DNA from: Bacillus sp. Cs-700
GTDB lineage: Bacteria; Bacillota; Bacilli; Bacillales; Guptibacillaceae
Assembly: GCF_011082085.1 (NCBI RefSeq)
Contig: NZ_CP041063.1
Span: forward strand, 868,001-932,000
Length of the DNA stretch: 64,000 nucleotides
Direction of reading: 5' to 3'
Part shown: in pieces, positions 54,399 to 63,633 of the stretch
Position numbering within the stretch: position 1 is the first letter of the stretch
Layout of the letters: each line of letters starts with the position of its first letter
Program-made: the position numbers and the translations under genes
Notes under the pieces: generated by a model
Database searches by the model: none
The model's input: only the letters and a program-made list of their open reading frames with translations
Told to the model about the DNA's origin: nothing

Positions 54399-54429
54399 TT
54401 CTACTCTCCTTAGTGGTTAAGAAAGAGAA

Positions 54430-54462
54430 TAAAAAAACTCCCACAACGGTGTTATGGGAGTC
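54430..54462 (-). terminator. FMN riboswitch expression-platform terminator
   Basis: Minus-strand stem ACTCCCATAAC / GTTGTGGGAGT (one G-U) with a 3-nt loop followed by T7, between the aptamer and ribD. Would be formed when FMN binds the aptamer. Confidence 0.9.
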
Positions 54463-54524
54463 AAAATTATATGCCAAATAAGCCTTTTGAATCCAGGATT
54501 CAAAAGGAGATTAGTCATAATTTT
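54463..54524 (-). other. nested hairpins between FMN aptamer and terminator
   Basis: Minus strand: AAAATTAT (54517-54524, end of aptamer) pairs with ATAATTTT (54463-54470), and inside sits a perfect 12-bp palindromic hairpin CCTTTTGAATCC-T-GGATTCAAAAGG (54483-54507). The outer pairing could be part of the antiterminator or a spacer helix. Confidence 0.55.
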
Positions 54525-54661
54525 CCTTCTCCCATCCAGACTATACTGTCGGTTCTGGTTTCACACCAGATCCACCGTTTGCTTACGCAACCGGGTCACG
54601 GACTTAGCTAGCTTAAGCTAGACATCACCGCCGGTTGGGACTTTCACCCGACCCCGAAGGA
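54523..54661 (-). ncRNA. FMN riboswitch (RFN element) aptamer of the rib operon
   Basis: Minus-strand sequence shows the RFN consensus blocks in order: TCGGGTGAAAGTCCC, ACCGGCGGTGATGTC, AGTCCGTGACCC, GGTGGATCTGG, CCGACAGTATAGTCTGGATGGGAGAAGG. FMN binding would favour the terminator at 54430-54462 and shut off ribD-ribE-ribBA-ribH. It starts 28 bp after the ppiB stop. Confidence 0.95.
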
Positions 54662-54688
54662 AAGTATTTAGTTTTGATGGTGTCTGAA

Positions 54689-55126
54689 CTATTCTTCGTC
54701 CCAGACTTTAACTTCTTTCATCACATCGCCTTGTTTAATGCGAAGAACCGTATCCATTCCTTCTGTTACCTGACCAAAAACAGTGTGAACACCGTCAAGG
54801 TGAGGCTGAGGTTCATGAACAAGGAAAAACTGGCTTCCACCTGTATTTTTACCTGCATGAGCCATAGACAATGAACCAGCTACGTGCTTATGAGGGTTTC
54901 CTTCTGTTTCACAATCGATCGAATAGCCTGGTCCGCCCATTCCAGATCCTGTTGGGTCTCCACCCTGTGCTACGAAACCTGGGATAACACGGTGAAAGTT
55001 TACACCATTGTAGAAACCTTCGTTTGCAAGCTTTTCAAAGTTAGCAACTGTATTTGGTGCTGCCTCTGGGTAAAACTCAATTTCAATTGTTTCTCCATTA
55101 TCAAATGCAATTGTTCCTTTTTTCAT
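54689..55126 (-). CDS. ppiB: peptidyl-prolyl cis-trans isomerase B (cyclophilin)
   Basis: Cytosolic cyclophilin that isomerises Xaa-Pro bonds. 145 aa with [14 protein letters not shown] near 46-59, [11 protein letters not shown] near 92 and [12 protein letters not shown]. Start is the ATG after AGGAGGATTTATTT; the longer frame adds residues overlapping that site. Followed only 28 bp later by the FMN riboswitch, with no terminator between. Confidence 0.95.
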   Translation of the reverse strand: MKKGTIAFDNGETIEIEFYPEAAPNTVANFEKLANEGFYNGVNFHRVIPGFVAQGGDPTGSGMGGPGYSIDCETEGNPHKHVAGSLSMAHAGKNTGGSQFFLVHEPQPHLDGVHTVFGQVTEGMDTVLRIKQGDVMKEVKVWDEE

Positions 55127-55218
55127 AAATAAATCCTCCTGCAGTAACAATTTTCTTCAAAGCTCTTTCATTATAGCACATACTTCAGCTGTTCCCTATC
55201 ATTTCTACTTTTACAAAG

Positions 55219-56544
55219 TTATTTTGAAATAATCGCTTGTTTTAATGGAAGGTCATGACGAATTAAATCCTCAAAAGATTCTCTCTTCACGACAAGTTGT
55301 GCTTCTCCATTTTCTACAAAAACCACCGCTGGTCGAGGTAGTCTGTTATAGTTATTTGCCATAGAATACCCGTACGCACCCGTTGAAAATACAGCCATCG
55401 TATCTCCTGCTAAGGCGCGTTGTAATGTGCAATCCCAGATTAACATGTCACCTGACTCACAACATTTTCCTGCAACTGAATAAACCTGTTCTTTAGGTTC
55501 ATTCATGCGATTTGCAATCGTTGCTTCATACTTTGCTTGATAAAGGGCCGGTCGCAAATTATCTGTCATTCCTCCATCTACTGCAAGATAATGACGAAGT
55601 TCTGGCACTTTCTTGTGTGATCCTACTGTATATAACGTCAAACCAGCTTCTCCAACGAGTGAACGTCCTGGCTCAATCCAAATTTCTGGGATTCTCATTT
55701 CATTACCTAATTGAGTTCGTACTGCATTAACCATTGCCTCGATATAGTCTCCAACTGGGAGTGGATGATCTTCTTCAGTATACCGAATTCCAAACCCTCC
55801 ACCTAGGTTAAGAACTTCTGGCTCATACCCATAAAGTTCAAACCATGTAGCAAGGTAACGATAGATTTTCTCAATAGCCATTACAAAACCATTCGTTTCA
55901 AAAATTTGAGAACCAATGTGGCAATGGAGACCAAGAAGGTGAATAGCTTTCATGCTTGTTGCTTGAACAATCGCTTGTTCCACTTGACCACTTTGTAAAT
56001 CAAAACCAAATTTTGAATCTTCCTGTCCAGTTAAGATATAGTCATGGGTATGTGCTTCAATTCCAGGCGTAATACGCAACAGCACATTTGCAACCACATT
56101 TTTCTCTTCCGCTAATTGTTCAAGTAACGTTAGCTCATAAAAGTTATCCACGACAAAGCACCCTATTTTCGCATCTAACGCCATTCGAATTTCCGCTTCA
56201 CTTTTGTTATTTCCATGAAAGTGAATCCGTTCTACCGGAAACCCTGCTTCTAAAGCTGTATAGAGTTCTCCACCTGAAACCACATCAAGACTTAAGCCTT
56301 CTTCTTCAGCAAGTTGAATCATTGCCATACAAGAGAATGCTTTACTAGCATAGGCTACTTGGTAGTTGACCTTCTCCTGTTCAAAAGCATTTCGAAATGC
56401 TCGCGCTTTCTCTCTAATCATTGCTACATCATAAACGTATAAGGCCGTCCCATATTTTTCACTTAATTTTACTGTATCAACGCCTCCAACTGATAAATGG
56501 CCTTCTTCTGAAATTGCTGACGTTCCATATAAATTCACGCTCAT
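55219..56544 (-). CDS. lysA: diaminopimelate decarboxylase
   Basis: PLP enzyme of the last lysine step. 441 aa, closely similar to B. subtilis LysA. PLP Lys in AYASKAFSC near 63-67, HFHGNNKS near 98, GGGFGIRY near 245, PGRSLVGEAG, CESGDML near 355. Start ATG (MSVNLYGTS) after GAGAGGGGAGAA; earlier codons in the frame lie in the leader. A lysine riboswitch and terminator lie upstream. Confidence 0.96.
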   Translation of the reverse strand: MSVNLYGTSAISEEGHLSVGGVDTVKLSEKYGTALYVYDVAMIREKARAFRNAFEQEKVNYQVAYASKAFSCMAMIQLAEEEGLSLDVVSGGELYTALEAGFPVERIHFHGNNKSEAEIRMALDAKIGCFVVDNFYELTLLEQLAEEKNVVANVLLRITPGIEAHTHDYILTGQEDSKFGFDLQSGQVEQAIVQATSMKAIHLLGLHCHIGSQIFETNGFVMAIEKIYRYLATWFELYGYEPEVLNLGGGFGIRYTEEDHPLPVGDYIEAMVNAVRTQLGNEMRIPEIWIEPGRSLVGEAGLTLYTVGSHKKVPELRHYLAVDGGMTDNLRPALYQAKYEATIANRMNEPKEQVYSVAGKCCESGDMLIWDCTLQRALAGDTMAVFSTGAYGYSMANNYNRLPRPAVVFVENGEAQLVVKRESFEDLIRHDLPLKQAIISK

Positions 56545-56587
56545 TTCTCCCCTCTCGCTGATATGAATGCGAGCAACCCTCCACAAA

Positions 56588-56628
56588 ATAAGAAAAACAG
56601 CCAACTTTATAGATACATTGGCTGTTTT
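56588..56628 (-). terminator. lysine riboswitch terminator upstream of lysA
   Basis: Minus-strand stem AAAACAGCCAA / TTGGCTGTTTT with a 13-nt loop and T-run, between the aptamer and lysA. Confidence 0.88.
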
Positions 56629-56645
56629 CTCCGTATCCTCACGAG

Positions 56646-56832
56646 TTGGATTAGCTCACCACCGAAAAAATTCCTCTTTCAGTGACAGTCTGCAACTTGT
56701 TCAGCAGCAGCCCAGCAAGAAAAGTATGGCTCTTTTCTCACTTCGGCAAATTGACCTTTCTGATATCATCCTCGCATTCCATTCTATGCTCAAATACCAT
56801 ACTCATTCGTTTTGCGCCTCTATCCCCATTAC
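56646..56832 (-). ncRNA. lysine riboswitch (L box) of lysA
   Basis: Minus-strand conserved blocks: GGATAGAGGCGC at the 5' side, TGAGTATGG, GCCGAAGTGAGAAAAG, GGGCTGCTGCTG, GACTGTCACTGAAAGAGG, and GGTGGTGAGCTAATCC at the 3' side; GGAT/ATCC close P1. Lysine binding would favour the terminator and lower lysA expression. Confidence 0.88.
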
Positions 56833-56876
56833 ATTCAATGAGGTCTATTCAATTAAGAAATAAATTATCATACTTT

Positions 56877-58370
56877 TTAAGATTCGGCAAGTGGTTTGTC
56901 CGGTTGCTTCGTTTCATTTTGCGGTTCTGTAATGCTTGGACGTAGTTTAGTGAGTGGAACTGATACACGAATCAAAACTTGAATGAAGGCTTTAGGATTA
57001 AAAGGAATAAACGGCCATAAGTAGGGGGTGTTTAAAGGTTTTAACGCAACAAGGAATAAAATGATGGACGTAATTCCAATCATATATCCCGGCACTCGAA
57101 AGAAAAAGACAAGGAATAAAAGAAGAATCCTTACAAGTTTATTTGCAATCGATAGTTCATAACTTGGTGTGGCATAAGACCCTATCGCAGCAATCGAAAC
57201 ATATAAGATAACTTCTGGAACGAATAATCCCACATCAATGGCAATCTGTCCGATTAACACGGCTGCAATTAACCCCATGGCAGTGGAAAGTGGCGTTGGG
57301 GTGTGTATTGCAGCCATCCTTAGCGTTTCGATCCCTACTTCAGCAAGAATAATTTGAACAAAAATCGGTACATTTGTTTCATCATTCGGGCCGATAAAAT
57401 CGATCGTTTTAGGCAGTAACTGCGGCTCATATACCGCTAATAACCACAGAGGTAGCAACAGTAACGCAGCTAACATCCCACCAAATCTAACCCATCTTAA
57501 AAACGCGCCTGGTAAAGGGGCTTCTCGATATTCTTCGGCATGTTGAACATGATGAAAAAAAGTAGTTGGTGTTATAATAACGCTTGGTGAAGTGTCTACG
57601 ATGATTAACACGTGCCCTTCAAGTAAATGAGAAGCAGCAACATCAGGCCTTTCCGTATATCGCACAAGTGGAAAGGGGTTACCTGCCTGGTGCACAAGAA
57701 ACTCTTCTACCGTTTTATCCGCCATTGGAATACCATCAATGTTAATTTCTTTTAACTTCTTTTTTATAATTTTAACTAAATTTGGATTGGCCACATCTTG
57801 AATATAGGTAATACATACGTCTGTTTTAGACCGTTCTCCAACTTGGAAAATTTCATTTCGTAATCGACCATCTCGTATCCGGCGTCTTGTTAAAGCCGTA
57901 TTTTCAATGATGTTTTCAGTAAAACCATCACGTGAACCTCTAATAACTTTCTCTGTATCAGGCTCCTGTGGCGTTCTTCCTGGATACTTTCGAACATCAA
58001 TAATATAAGCGATTTCTTCGCCTTCCATAAAAACTGCGATTAATCCAGATAAAACCTGGTCAACGACTTCATCGAACGTTTTAACTTCTGTGACCTGCTG
58101 ATGTGGCAAATGATTATGTATCACCTGCTCAAATTTAACCGTTAATCGATGATGATCATCAACCTCCATCAGCTCTCGCATAATCTCTACAATGATGGAT
58201 GTGTCACAAAGCCCTGTACAATAGTAAAACTGAATTTCTTTGTTAAGAATCTTAAGTTTTCGAACTCCTACATCAAAACTTTTTCCAATTCCGATTGATT
58301 TCTTTAAAAATTCTTCGTTTTCTTTAATCTTTTTAAATATTTTTTGTTTATTATCGATTTTAGTGGTCAT
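56877..58370 (-). CDS. spoVAF: stage V sporulation protein AF (GerA-family)
   Basis: 497 aa, related to the A subunits of germinant receptors. A large soluble N-terminal domain (to ~290; [19 protein letters not shown]), then membrane helices from about 297 to 450 and a polar tail. In B. subtilis SpoVAF associates with FigP and boosts germination ion release. Overlaps spoVAEA by 11 bp. Confidence 0.94.
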   Translation of the reverse strand: MTTKIDNKQKIFKKIKENEEFLKKSIGIGKSFDVGVRKLKILNKEIQFYYCTGLCDTSIIVEIMRELMEVDDHHRLTVKFEQVIHNHLPHQQVTEVKTFDEVVDQVLSGLIAVFMEGEEIAYIIDVRKYPGRTPQEPDTEKVIRGSRDGFTENIIENTALTRRRIRDGRLRNEIFQVGERSKTDVCITYIQDVANPNLVKIIKKKLKEINIDGIPMADKTVEEFLVHQAGNPFPLVRYTERPDVAASHLLEGHVLIIVDTSPSVIITPTTFFHHVQHAEEYREAPLPGAFLRWVRFGGMLAALLLLPLWLLAVYEPQLLPKTIDFIGPNDETNVPIFVQIILAEVGIETLRMAAIHTPTPLSTAMGLIAAVLIGQIAIDVGLFVPEVILYVSIAAIGSYATPSYELSIANKLVRILLLFLVFFFRVPGYMIGITSIILFLVALKPLNTPYLWPFIPFNPKAFIQVLIRVSVPLTKLRPSITEPQNETKQPDKPLAES

Positions 58371-58929
58371 AAAAACCGCTCCTTTCTAGCAGAATTTGAA
58401 CGGCTTTCAATGTTATAGGCGAACCAACTTCCGGATCATCATAACCTGACATTTTACCTATATCACCGACACCTATAATAATGGGAAGGTTTAATTTATC
58501 TAAGATTGACACCGTGTCGCCATCTATTCTTCCCGCCTCCATATCTGCAAATCCATTTTTGTCCACTCCATAATGTGTCAATTCTCCGTCACGATCAATG
58601 GAGACATCCACCCTCGTCCATTCTGAAAAATGAGTTCTGGATGCGACTGCAATAGCTCCAAGTAGTTCAATGCTTTCATCTTCAGCAACAGATTGCATAG
58701 CAAGTTCCCCATATCCTTCACCTGGAAATCCACTATCATCGAACATAACAAAAACTGGATCATGAGGAGCTTCTTTAATAAGAGCGATAATTTCGTAACC
58801 AGCAAGCGGGGTAGGATTTCCTGCAGATTGACTAATGCATCTTCCTCCAATATCTGAAGCTACTTTTTCTATTGCTTTTTGCGCATAAAGGTCTCCGTCA
58901 GTGACGAAGATCACCCGCCGCTTTTTCAT
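58360..58929 (-). CDS. spoVAEA: stage V sporulation protein AEA
   Basis: 189 aa soluble protein ([47 protein letters not shown]). SpoVAEa sits on the outer surface of the spore inner membrane in B. subtilis, and takes part in DPA channel function. The ATG after AAAGGGG at spacing 8 is preferred over GTG at 58938. Confidence 0.92.
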   Translation of the reverse strand: MKKRRVIFVTDGDLYAQKAIEKVASDIGGRCISQSAGNPTPLAGYEIIALIKEAPHDPVFVMFDDSGFPGEGYGELAMQSVAEDESIELLGAIAVASRTHFSEWTRVDVSIDRDGELTHYGVDKNGFADMEAGRIDGDTVSILDKLNLPIIIGVGDIGKMSGYDDPEVGSPITLKAVQILLERSGFYDH

Positions 58930-58934
58930 GATTT

Positions 58935-59285
58935 TCACCCCTTTGGTTTAAATAAAATGGCTACAATAAATCCAAAAACAATTGCAGAAGAAATACCTGC
59001 GGAGGTTAATTGAAATATTCCCATTGCAATACCAATGAAACCGTGTTCTTCCCCTTGTTGCATAGCGCCGTGGAGAAGTGAATGACCAAAGCTAGTAATA
59101 GGTACAGTCGCACCAGCTCCAGCAAATTCAATAAGGCGATCATAAATCCCAAATCCATCAAGCACTGCTCCTGTTACAACAAAAGAAGACATGACGTGAG
59201 CTGGAGTTAATCTGAAAATATCAAGTAATAATTGACCGATGACACAGATACCACCACCGACTGCAAAAGCGATAAAATATTCCAC
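58935..59285 (-). CDS. spoVAEB: stage V sporulation protein AEB
   Basis: 116 aa, four membrane helices, paralogous with SpoVAC (shared [17 protein letters not shown] versus FAGAGSAVPVTGFANSI). Part of the Ca-DPA channel in the spore inner membrane. Overlaps spoVAD by 1 bp. Confidence 0.94.
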   Translation of the reverse strand: MEYFIAFAVGGGICVIGQLLLDIFRLTPAHVMSSFVVTGAVLDGFGIYDRLIEFAGAGATVPITSFGHSLLHGAMQQGEEHGFIGIAMGIFQLTSAGISSAIVFGFIVAILFKPKG

Positions 59286-60298
59286 TATTTCACACCTCCA
59301 ACTCGTTCAAATACGACCGCGTGAGCAATAGCAGGCATTGATTCTTTTTGCTGAACCATTACGGGACTATGCAAACATCCTGTTGCTGTAACAAGAATTT
59401 TGTTATAATTCCCCTTTTTTAGAAGGTCAATAAGGTGACCATATGTGACGACGGCAGAACAAGCACAACCACTTCCACCAGCAAATACTTCTTTTTGATC
59501 TGGTCTGTAAATCATCAACCCACAATCATTATGATTGTTAGTAATGTCAAATCCTTTTTCACTTAATAAGTCTCTTACAATTGGAGCTCCTACAGCTGAT
59601 AAGTCACCGGTAACGATAAGATCATACGCTGAAGGTTCAATATTTAAATCCGTAAAGTGAGTCGCGAGTGTATCTGCTGCAGCTGGCGCCATTGCACTCC
59701 CCATATCAAATGGATCCTTTATTCCCCAATCCACCACTCGACCAATTGTTGCTGCGGAAATTCTTATGTCCGATGGTTCTTGACTAATTAATGCGGCACC
59801 TGCACCTGTAACAGTCGAGGTAGCCGTTCCAGGTTTTTGACCACCATATTCTGTTGGGTATCGAAATTGCCTTTCTGCTGTGGCATTATGGCTACTTACT
59901 CCCGCAATAGCTTTATTAGCAAATCGACCTTCTACTAACGATGAAGCAATTGCTAGAGATTCCATCGAGGTAGAACATGCTCCAAAAACGCCAAGAAAAG
60001 GAATTTGATTTGTTCTAGCTGTATAAGTGGCACTAACAATTTGATTCAATAAATCACCTGCCACAAAAATGTCAACATCATTGTGGGTTAATTCCTTTTT
60101 TGATAAACAACTTTCTACCGCATCCTCTAGTAACTTTCTTTCTGCGAGTTCCCAATTATCCTGGTCACAATGAAGGTTACTATAGGTGACATCAAACGAA
60201 TCTCCAAACGGCCCCTCAGCTTCTTTAGGACCAACCGCTGTCCCTACAGACTGCAAAAAAACAGTAGAGAACTCCCAAGTTTGTTTTCCTGACTTCAT
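59285..60298 (-). CDS. spoVAD: stage V sporulation protein AD
   Basis: 337 aa thiolase-fold protein that binds Ca-DPA rather than making C-C bonds. [18 protein letters not shown] (pseudo-active-site Cys) near 116-130, [18 protein letters not shown], and [14 protein letters not shown] near 275. Essential for DPA uptake into the spore. Confidence 0.95.
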   Translation of the reverse strand: MKSGKQTWEFSTVFLQSVGTAVGPKEAEGPFGDSFDVTYSNLHCDQDNWELAERKLLEDAVESCLSKKELTHNDVDIFVAGDLLNQIVSATYTARTNQIPFLGVFGACSTSMESLAIASSLVEGRFANKAIAGVSSHNATAERQFRYPTEYGGQKPGTATSTVTGAGAALISQEPSDIRISAATIGRVVDWGIKDPFDMGSAMAPAAADTLATHFTDLNIEPSAYDLIVTGDLSAVGAPIVRDLLSEKGFDITNNHNDCGLMIYRPDQKEVFAGGSGCACSAVVTYGHLIDLLKKGNYNKILVTATGCLHSPVMVQQKESMPAIAHAVVFERVGGVK

Positions 60299-60311
60299 AA
60301 CAATTCTCTCC

Positions 60312-60770
60312 TTATATCAGCGCTTTAAAGAGCATTCTGAGTATGCCGACAATGTATGCTGCAACAACACCAAACACGATGACCGAACCAGCAAGTTTGA
60401 ACATGTTCGTTGCAATTCCAAGTACAATGCCCTCACTTTTATGTTCAAGAGCTGCGCTTGTAATTGAATTTGCAAAACCTGTTACTGGTACCGCAGAACC
60501 TGCACCTGCAAATTGACCAATTTTGTCATACCAACCAAAAGCAGTTAAAAGCGCAGCGATAAGGATTAGTGTGGCAACCGTTGGATTTCCTGCATTTTTT
60601 TCTGAAAAGTTAAAGACGTTCATATAAAAATTCTGTACGCCCTGGCCGAACATACAAATAAATCCTCCTACAACAAATGCTTTCACCACATTTAATAAAT
60701 AAGGCGGTTTTGGCTGATAAGTTTTAATATTTTTTGTATATTGTTCCTGGTCGTTCAAAGAATTTGCCAT
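60312..60770 (-). CDS. spoVAC: stage V sporulation protein AC
   Basis: 152 aa, about four membrane helices (FVVGGFICMFGQGVQNFY near 35; VIVFGVVAAYIVGILRM). In B. subtilis acts as a mechanosensitive channel for DPA release. Start is the ATG that overlaps the spoVAB stop (TAATG), after GGAGG; longer frame discarded. Confidence 0.94.
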   Translation of the reverse strand: MANSLNDQEQYTKNIKTYQPKPPYLLNVVKAFVVGGFICMFGQGVQNFYMNVFNFSEKNAGNPTVATLILIAALLTAFGWYDKIGQFAGAGSAVPVTGFANSITSAALEHKSEGIVLGIATNMFKLAGSVIVFGVVAAYIVGILRMLFKALI

Positions 60771-61201
60771 TATTTTAAACCTCCATTTACAAAGATTGTC
60801 CAATGAAACAATGATCCGAAAACCTTCCCTAACACAATAGCCATGAGTAAAATCAAGATCTTATCGATAAATCCAATTCGTTTCGTTAGTATAGGAAGAA
60901 CGTTTAAAACTTCCGTTAAGGCAGCCGCTAACATACCAATAAACACTCCCGCTCCAAGTCCAATCGGGATAACTACAAATTTAGGGAGGTTTAAAGTTGG
61001 GTTTCGTAAAGATAACCAGCTTGATACAATAGCCCCAATAATAATTCCCCATTCGTAAAAGCGAATAAGATGTAAAGTCTTTGATAGCTGTGTAAGACGG
61101 GGAATAATACCAAGAACCGAAAGGAAAGCAACGAAGCCAGCGCCTACAGCAATTCCTTCCGCAAAACCAATAAGCATAACGAGTAAAAACTGAGCATTCA
61201 T
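60770..61201 (-). CDS. spoVAB: stage V sporulation protein AB
   Basis: 143 aa membrane protein with about four helices (LLVMLIGFAEGIAVGAGFVAF at the N-terminus, VIPIGLGAGVFIGMLAAALTE in the middle). Component of the SpoVA complex, individual role unclear. Overlaps spoVAA by 4 bp and spoVAC by 1 bp. Confidence 0.93.
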   Translation of the reverse strand: MNAQFLLVMLIGFAEGIAVGAGFVAFLSVLGIIPRLTQLSKTLHLIRFYEWGIIIGAIVSSWLSLRNPTLNLPKFVVIPIGLGAGVFIGMLAAALTEVLNVLPILTKRIGFIDKILILLMAIVLGKVFGSLFHWTIFVNGGLK

Positions 61202-61815
61202 GGTTTGTTATGACCATTCTCATCGTTTTCATGGACAATGACATATTGGTCAAGATCTTGTTGGTAATTAAACATTTCTACTTCCAATGGACTTGGCTCT
61301 TCATTAAATCGCTTTTTAAAAAGATGGTTAAAGAAGAGAACCATCCCGATTCCGAGACCAAATGAATAGGGCACTTGCAGAAGCAAGGGCTTCGGATTAT
61401 CAATTCCAGTTACAATTTTATAAATCTGTTGATGCACTTCTCTCATACTGACATCTTCGTGGAAGTTCATGATCGCGAGAGCAGCCCCAATAAATAATAA
61501 AAACCAGATAAACACAAAATAAACAGGTGCTAATTTTTTCTTAGGATATTGAACTTCAACAATTGTTTGTGTAGGACCAACAACTTGAACCTCAATATGA
61601 TTCATCACTTTTTGGATTGCTGTTATCACTTTCATTACATCGATAACAACCAAATTTTTATCTTCTTTTGTTACCTGATAAATGGGGATTTTTTCTACTT
61701 TGGCACAACTCTTGTCTTCTCCAATTAACTGGGCAATATCTCCAATCAAAAGTTCTTTATTTGGGGGGACCTTCTTCTTCTGCCTTAGTCGAAGATAGAT
61801 CATCTCACTTTCCAT
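61198..61815 (-). CDS. spoVAA: stage V sporulation protein AA
   Basis: 205 aa. Soluble N-terminal half (MIYLRLRQKKKVPPNKELLIG), then two membrane helices (about 107-123 and 155-170) and a C-terminal tail (NEEPSPLEVEMFNYQQDLDQY) highly conserved with B. subtilis. First gene of the operon, behind a sigma-G-like promoter. Start after AAGGAGGTGAAGGACC. Confidence 0.95.
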   Translation of the reverse strand: MESEMIYLRLRQKKKVPPNKELLIGDIAQLIGEDKSCAKVEKIPIYQVTKEDKNLVVIDVMKVITAIQKVMNHIEVQVVGPTQTIVEVQYPKKKLAPVYFVFIWFLLFIGAALAIMNFHEDVSMREVHQQIYKIVTGIDNPKPLLLQVPYSFGLGIGMVLFFNHLFKKRFNEEPSPLEVEMFNYQQDLDQYVIVHENDENGHNKP

Positions 61816-61852
61816 GGTCCTTCACCTCCTTATTCAAGGGGCATATTGGTTA

Positions 61853-61883
61853 TAGTATGTTTCTACCAAATCACTCTCATTCT
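61853..61883 (-). promoter_or_regulatory. sigma-G promoter of the spoVA operon
   Basis: Minus strand AGAATG (-35, 61878-61883; 4/6 to TGAATA), 18 bp, CATACTA (-10, 61853-61859; perfect). ~40 bp before spoVAA. Confidence 0.7.
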
Positions 61884-61946
61884 CGTGCTACATAAGTACC
61901 ATTAATTCCCTAAAGCGAATTGGACGTTCATTCTTATCACTTCTCT

Positions 61947-62009
61947 TTTTAAAACAAATAAAAGAACAGATGAGTTATTTACTCATCTGTTCTTTTATTT
62001 GTTTTAAAA
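61947..62009 (-). terminator. 29-bp perfect dyad terminator of spoIIA operon, overlapping sigF end
   Basis: Left arm 61947-61975, loop TATTT (61976-61980), right arm 61981-62009; the arms are perfectly complementary. On the minus strand it includes the last ~11 codons and the stop of sigF and ends in T-rich sequence. Confidence 0.85.
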
Positions 62010-62730
62010 TCTTCTTTTCTAATCTCGAAACTTGAACTTGAGAAATGCCAAGGCGTTCCGCTACTTCAGATTGGGTTTGATCTTTGTAGTACCTTAAATA
62101 AACGATTAACCTTTCTCTCGTATCAAGATACTGAAGTGCTTCCTTTAGAGCTAATTTATCAAACCAGGCGGTGTCCGTGTTATCAGCAATTTGATCTAAA
62201 AGAGTAATTGGATCTCCATCGTTTTCATAAACAGTTTCGTGTATGGAAGAAGGAGCTCGTACCGCTTCTTGAGCCAGAACAACCTCTTCTGGTGTGACCT
62301 CGATTCGTTCTGCAATTTCATTTACTGTTGGCGTTCTTCCAAGGGTTTTGGATAGTTCATCTTTTGCTTTCCGTACTTTATTTCCCGTTTCTTTAAGAGA
62401 CCGACTCACTTTCACAGTCCCATCATCACGTATAAAGCGCTGGATTTCTCCGATAATCATCGGAACTGCATATGTGGAGAATTTAACATCGTAACTTAAA
62501 TCAAATTTATCAACAGATTTTAGCAGACCGATACACCCGATCTGAAAGAGATCATCCGCTTCATACCCTCTATTTAGAAATCGTTGTACAACTGACCAAA
62601 CGAGACGCATATTCTTTTCAACTATAAGATCTCGTGCCGCCTGGTCCCCATCCTGGCTGTGTTTGATCAATTCCTTCACTTCATCAGGCTTTAGTTGCGA
62701 CTGCTTCCCTTTTCTAACCTCCACGTCCAT
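61975..62730 (-). CDS. sigF: RNA polymerase sigma-F factor
   Basis: First forespore-specific sigma factor, held by SpoIIAB before septation. 251 aa: region 2 (DLFQIGCIGLLKSVDKFDLSYDVKFSTYAVPMI) near 62-93, region 3 near 120-170, region 4 helix-turn-helix (SEVAERLGISQVQVSRLEKK) near 221-242. Start after AGGGGACCTGCAT. Its C-terminal codons lie in the terminator. Confidence 0.97.
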   Translation of the reverse strand: MDVEVRKGKQSQLKPDEVKELIKHSQDGDQAARDLIVEKNMRLVWSVVQRFLNRGYEADDLFQIGCIGLLKSVDKFDLSYDVKFSTYAVPMIIGEIQRFIRDDGTVKVSRSLKETGNKVRKAKDELSKTLGRTPTVNEIAERIEVTPEEVVLAQEAVRAPSSIHETVYENDGDPITLLDQIADNTDTAWFDKLALKEALQYLDTRERLIVYLRYYKDQTQSEVAERLGISQVQVSRLEKKILKQIKEQMSK

Positions 62731-62742
62731 ATGCAGGTCCCC

Positions 62743-63183
62743 TTAATTACATAACGCTTTATTTTTTGATAGGTACTTCATTAAGTGAATCGTTGTTCCC
62801 TGTCCACTAGCCGATTCGACTTTAACCTCATCCATAAAATTTTCCATAATCGTGAATCCCATACCAGATCTTTCTAATTCAGGCTTTGAGGTGTATAGTG
62901 GCTGTCTTGCCTCCTCAAGGTCTAAAATACCAACACCATGATCACGAATCGTTAAATTAACCGTATCGTCATTTAACTCCACAGAAATATAAACCTTTTC
63001 TTCTCCGTTTTGCTCATATCCATGAATAATGGCATTCGTAACAGCCTCTGAAACAACGGTTTTGATCTCTGTTAATTCATCAACAGTAGGATCAAGCTGA
63101 GCAATAAAAGCAGCAACCGTTACACGAGCGAAAGATTCATTTTGACTAAGCGCAGAAAATTCTAATTCCATTCGATTCCTCAT
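62743..63183 (-). CDS. spoIIAB: anti-sigma-F factor and kinase SpoIIAB
   Basis: 146 aa GHKL kinase that binds sigma-F and phosphorylates SpoIIAA. N-box [15 protein letters not shown] near 43-57, G1 DHGVGI near 79, G2 [10 protein letters not shown] near 103. Ends in KALCN as in B. subtilis. Overlaps spoIIAA by 1 bp. Confidence 0.97.
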   Translation of the reverse strand: MRNRMELEFSALSQNESFARVTVAAFIAQLDPTVDELTEIKTVVSEAVTNAIIHGYEQNGEEKVYISVELNDDTVNLTIRDHGVGILDLEEARQPLYTSKPELERSGMGFTIMENFMDEVKVESASGQGTTIHLMKYLSKNKALCN

Positions 63184-63533
63184 TATGCCACCCCCAAAGT
63201 TGCGAGAGCATGCTGTTCGTCAGCTTCTAGTCTCACGATTTTAAAGAGTCCAGACATTTCAAACAACCGCTTAACAGGGGGGGAAATCGAGCAGACAACC
63301 ATTTCTCCACCAAAACTTTTCACTTTATTGTAACGGCCTAGAACGACACCAAGACCAGAACTATCCATAAAAGATAGTCCTTCGAGACTAAGTACAATAT
63401 GCTCAATCTTACGTTCTTCAATAATCGTATCTACCCTGTCTCTTAGTTCTTCTGACGTATGATGATCCAACTCTCCATCAAGTCGAATCAAAAGAACGGG
63501 ATGTCTCACCTCAAGATTGATCGAAAGACTCAC
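63183..63533 (-). CDS. spoIIAA: anti-anti-sigma factor SpoIIAA
   Basis: 116 aa STAS-domain protein. The phosphorylated Ser lies in [14 protein letters not shown] near 54-67. Dephosphorylated SpoIIAA frees sigma-F by binding SpoIIAB. GTG start after GAGGAGGAATGTTAC. A sigma-H-like promoter is ~35 bp upstream. Confidence 0.97.
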   Translation of the reverse strand: MSLSINLEVRHPVLLIRLDGELDHHTSEELRDRVDTIIEERKIEHIVLSLEGLSFMDSSGLGVVLGRYNKVKSFGGEMVVCSISPPVKRLFEMSGLFKIVRLEADEQHALATLGVA

Positions 63534-63565
63534 GTAACATTCCTCCTCATGTTTGCTTGTGAGTT

Positions 63566-63593
63566 TTTTCTCTCTTTACAGGGTTAATTCCTT
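63566..63593 (-). promoter_or_regulatory. candidate sigma-H promoter of spoIIAA-spoIIAB-sigF
   Basis: Minus strand AAGGAATT (-35, 63586-63593), 12 bp, AGAGAAAA (-10 area, 63566-63573). The -35 matches sigma-H (RnAGGAwWW) well, the -10 only partly; sigma-H control of spoIIA is established in B. subtilis. Confidence 0.45.
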
Positions 63594-63633
63594 CTTCGTG
63601 ACAAAACTAGTGTTGATTCGATGAAAGTGGTGA

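Noticed and set aside
54385-54477. N-terminal extension of RibD into the leader
   Set aside because: It would translate through the riboswitch terminator; the ATG at 54384 has its own ribosome binding site and matches family length.
56567-56863. 98-aa and 87-aa plus-strand frames between lysA and spoVAF
   Set aside because: They are antisense to the lysine riboswitch and its terminator, which explain this sequence fully.
60186-60467. 93-aa plus-strand frame across spoVAD/spoVAC
   Set aside because: Antisense to two conserved spoVA genes and without a start signal.
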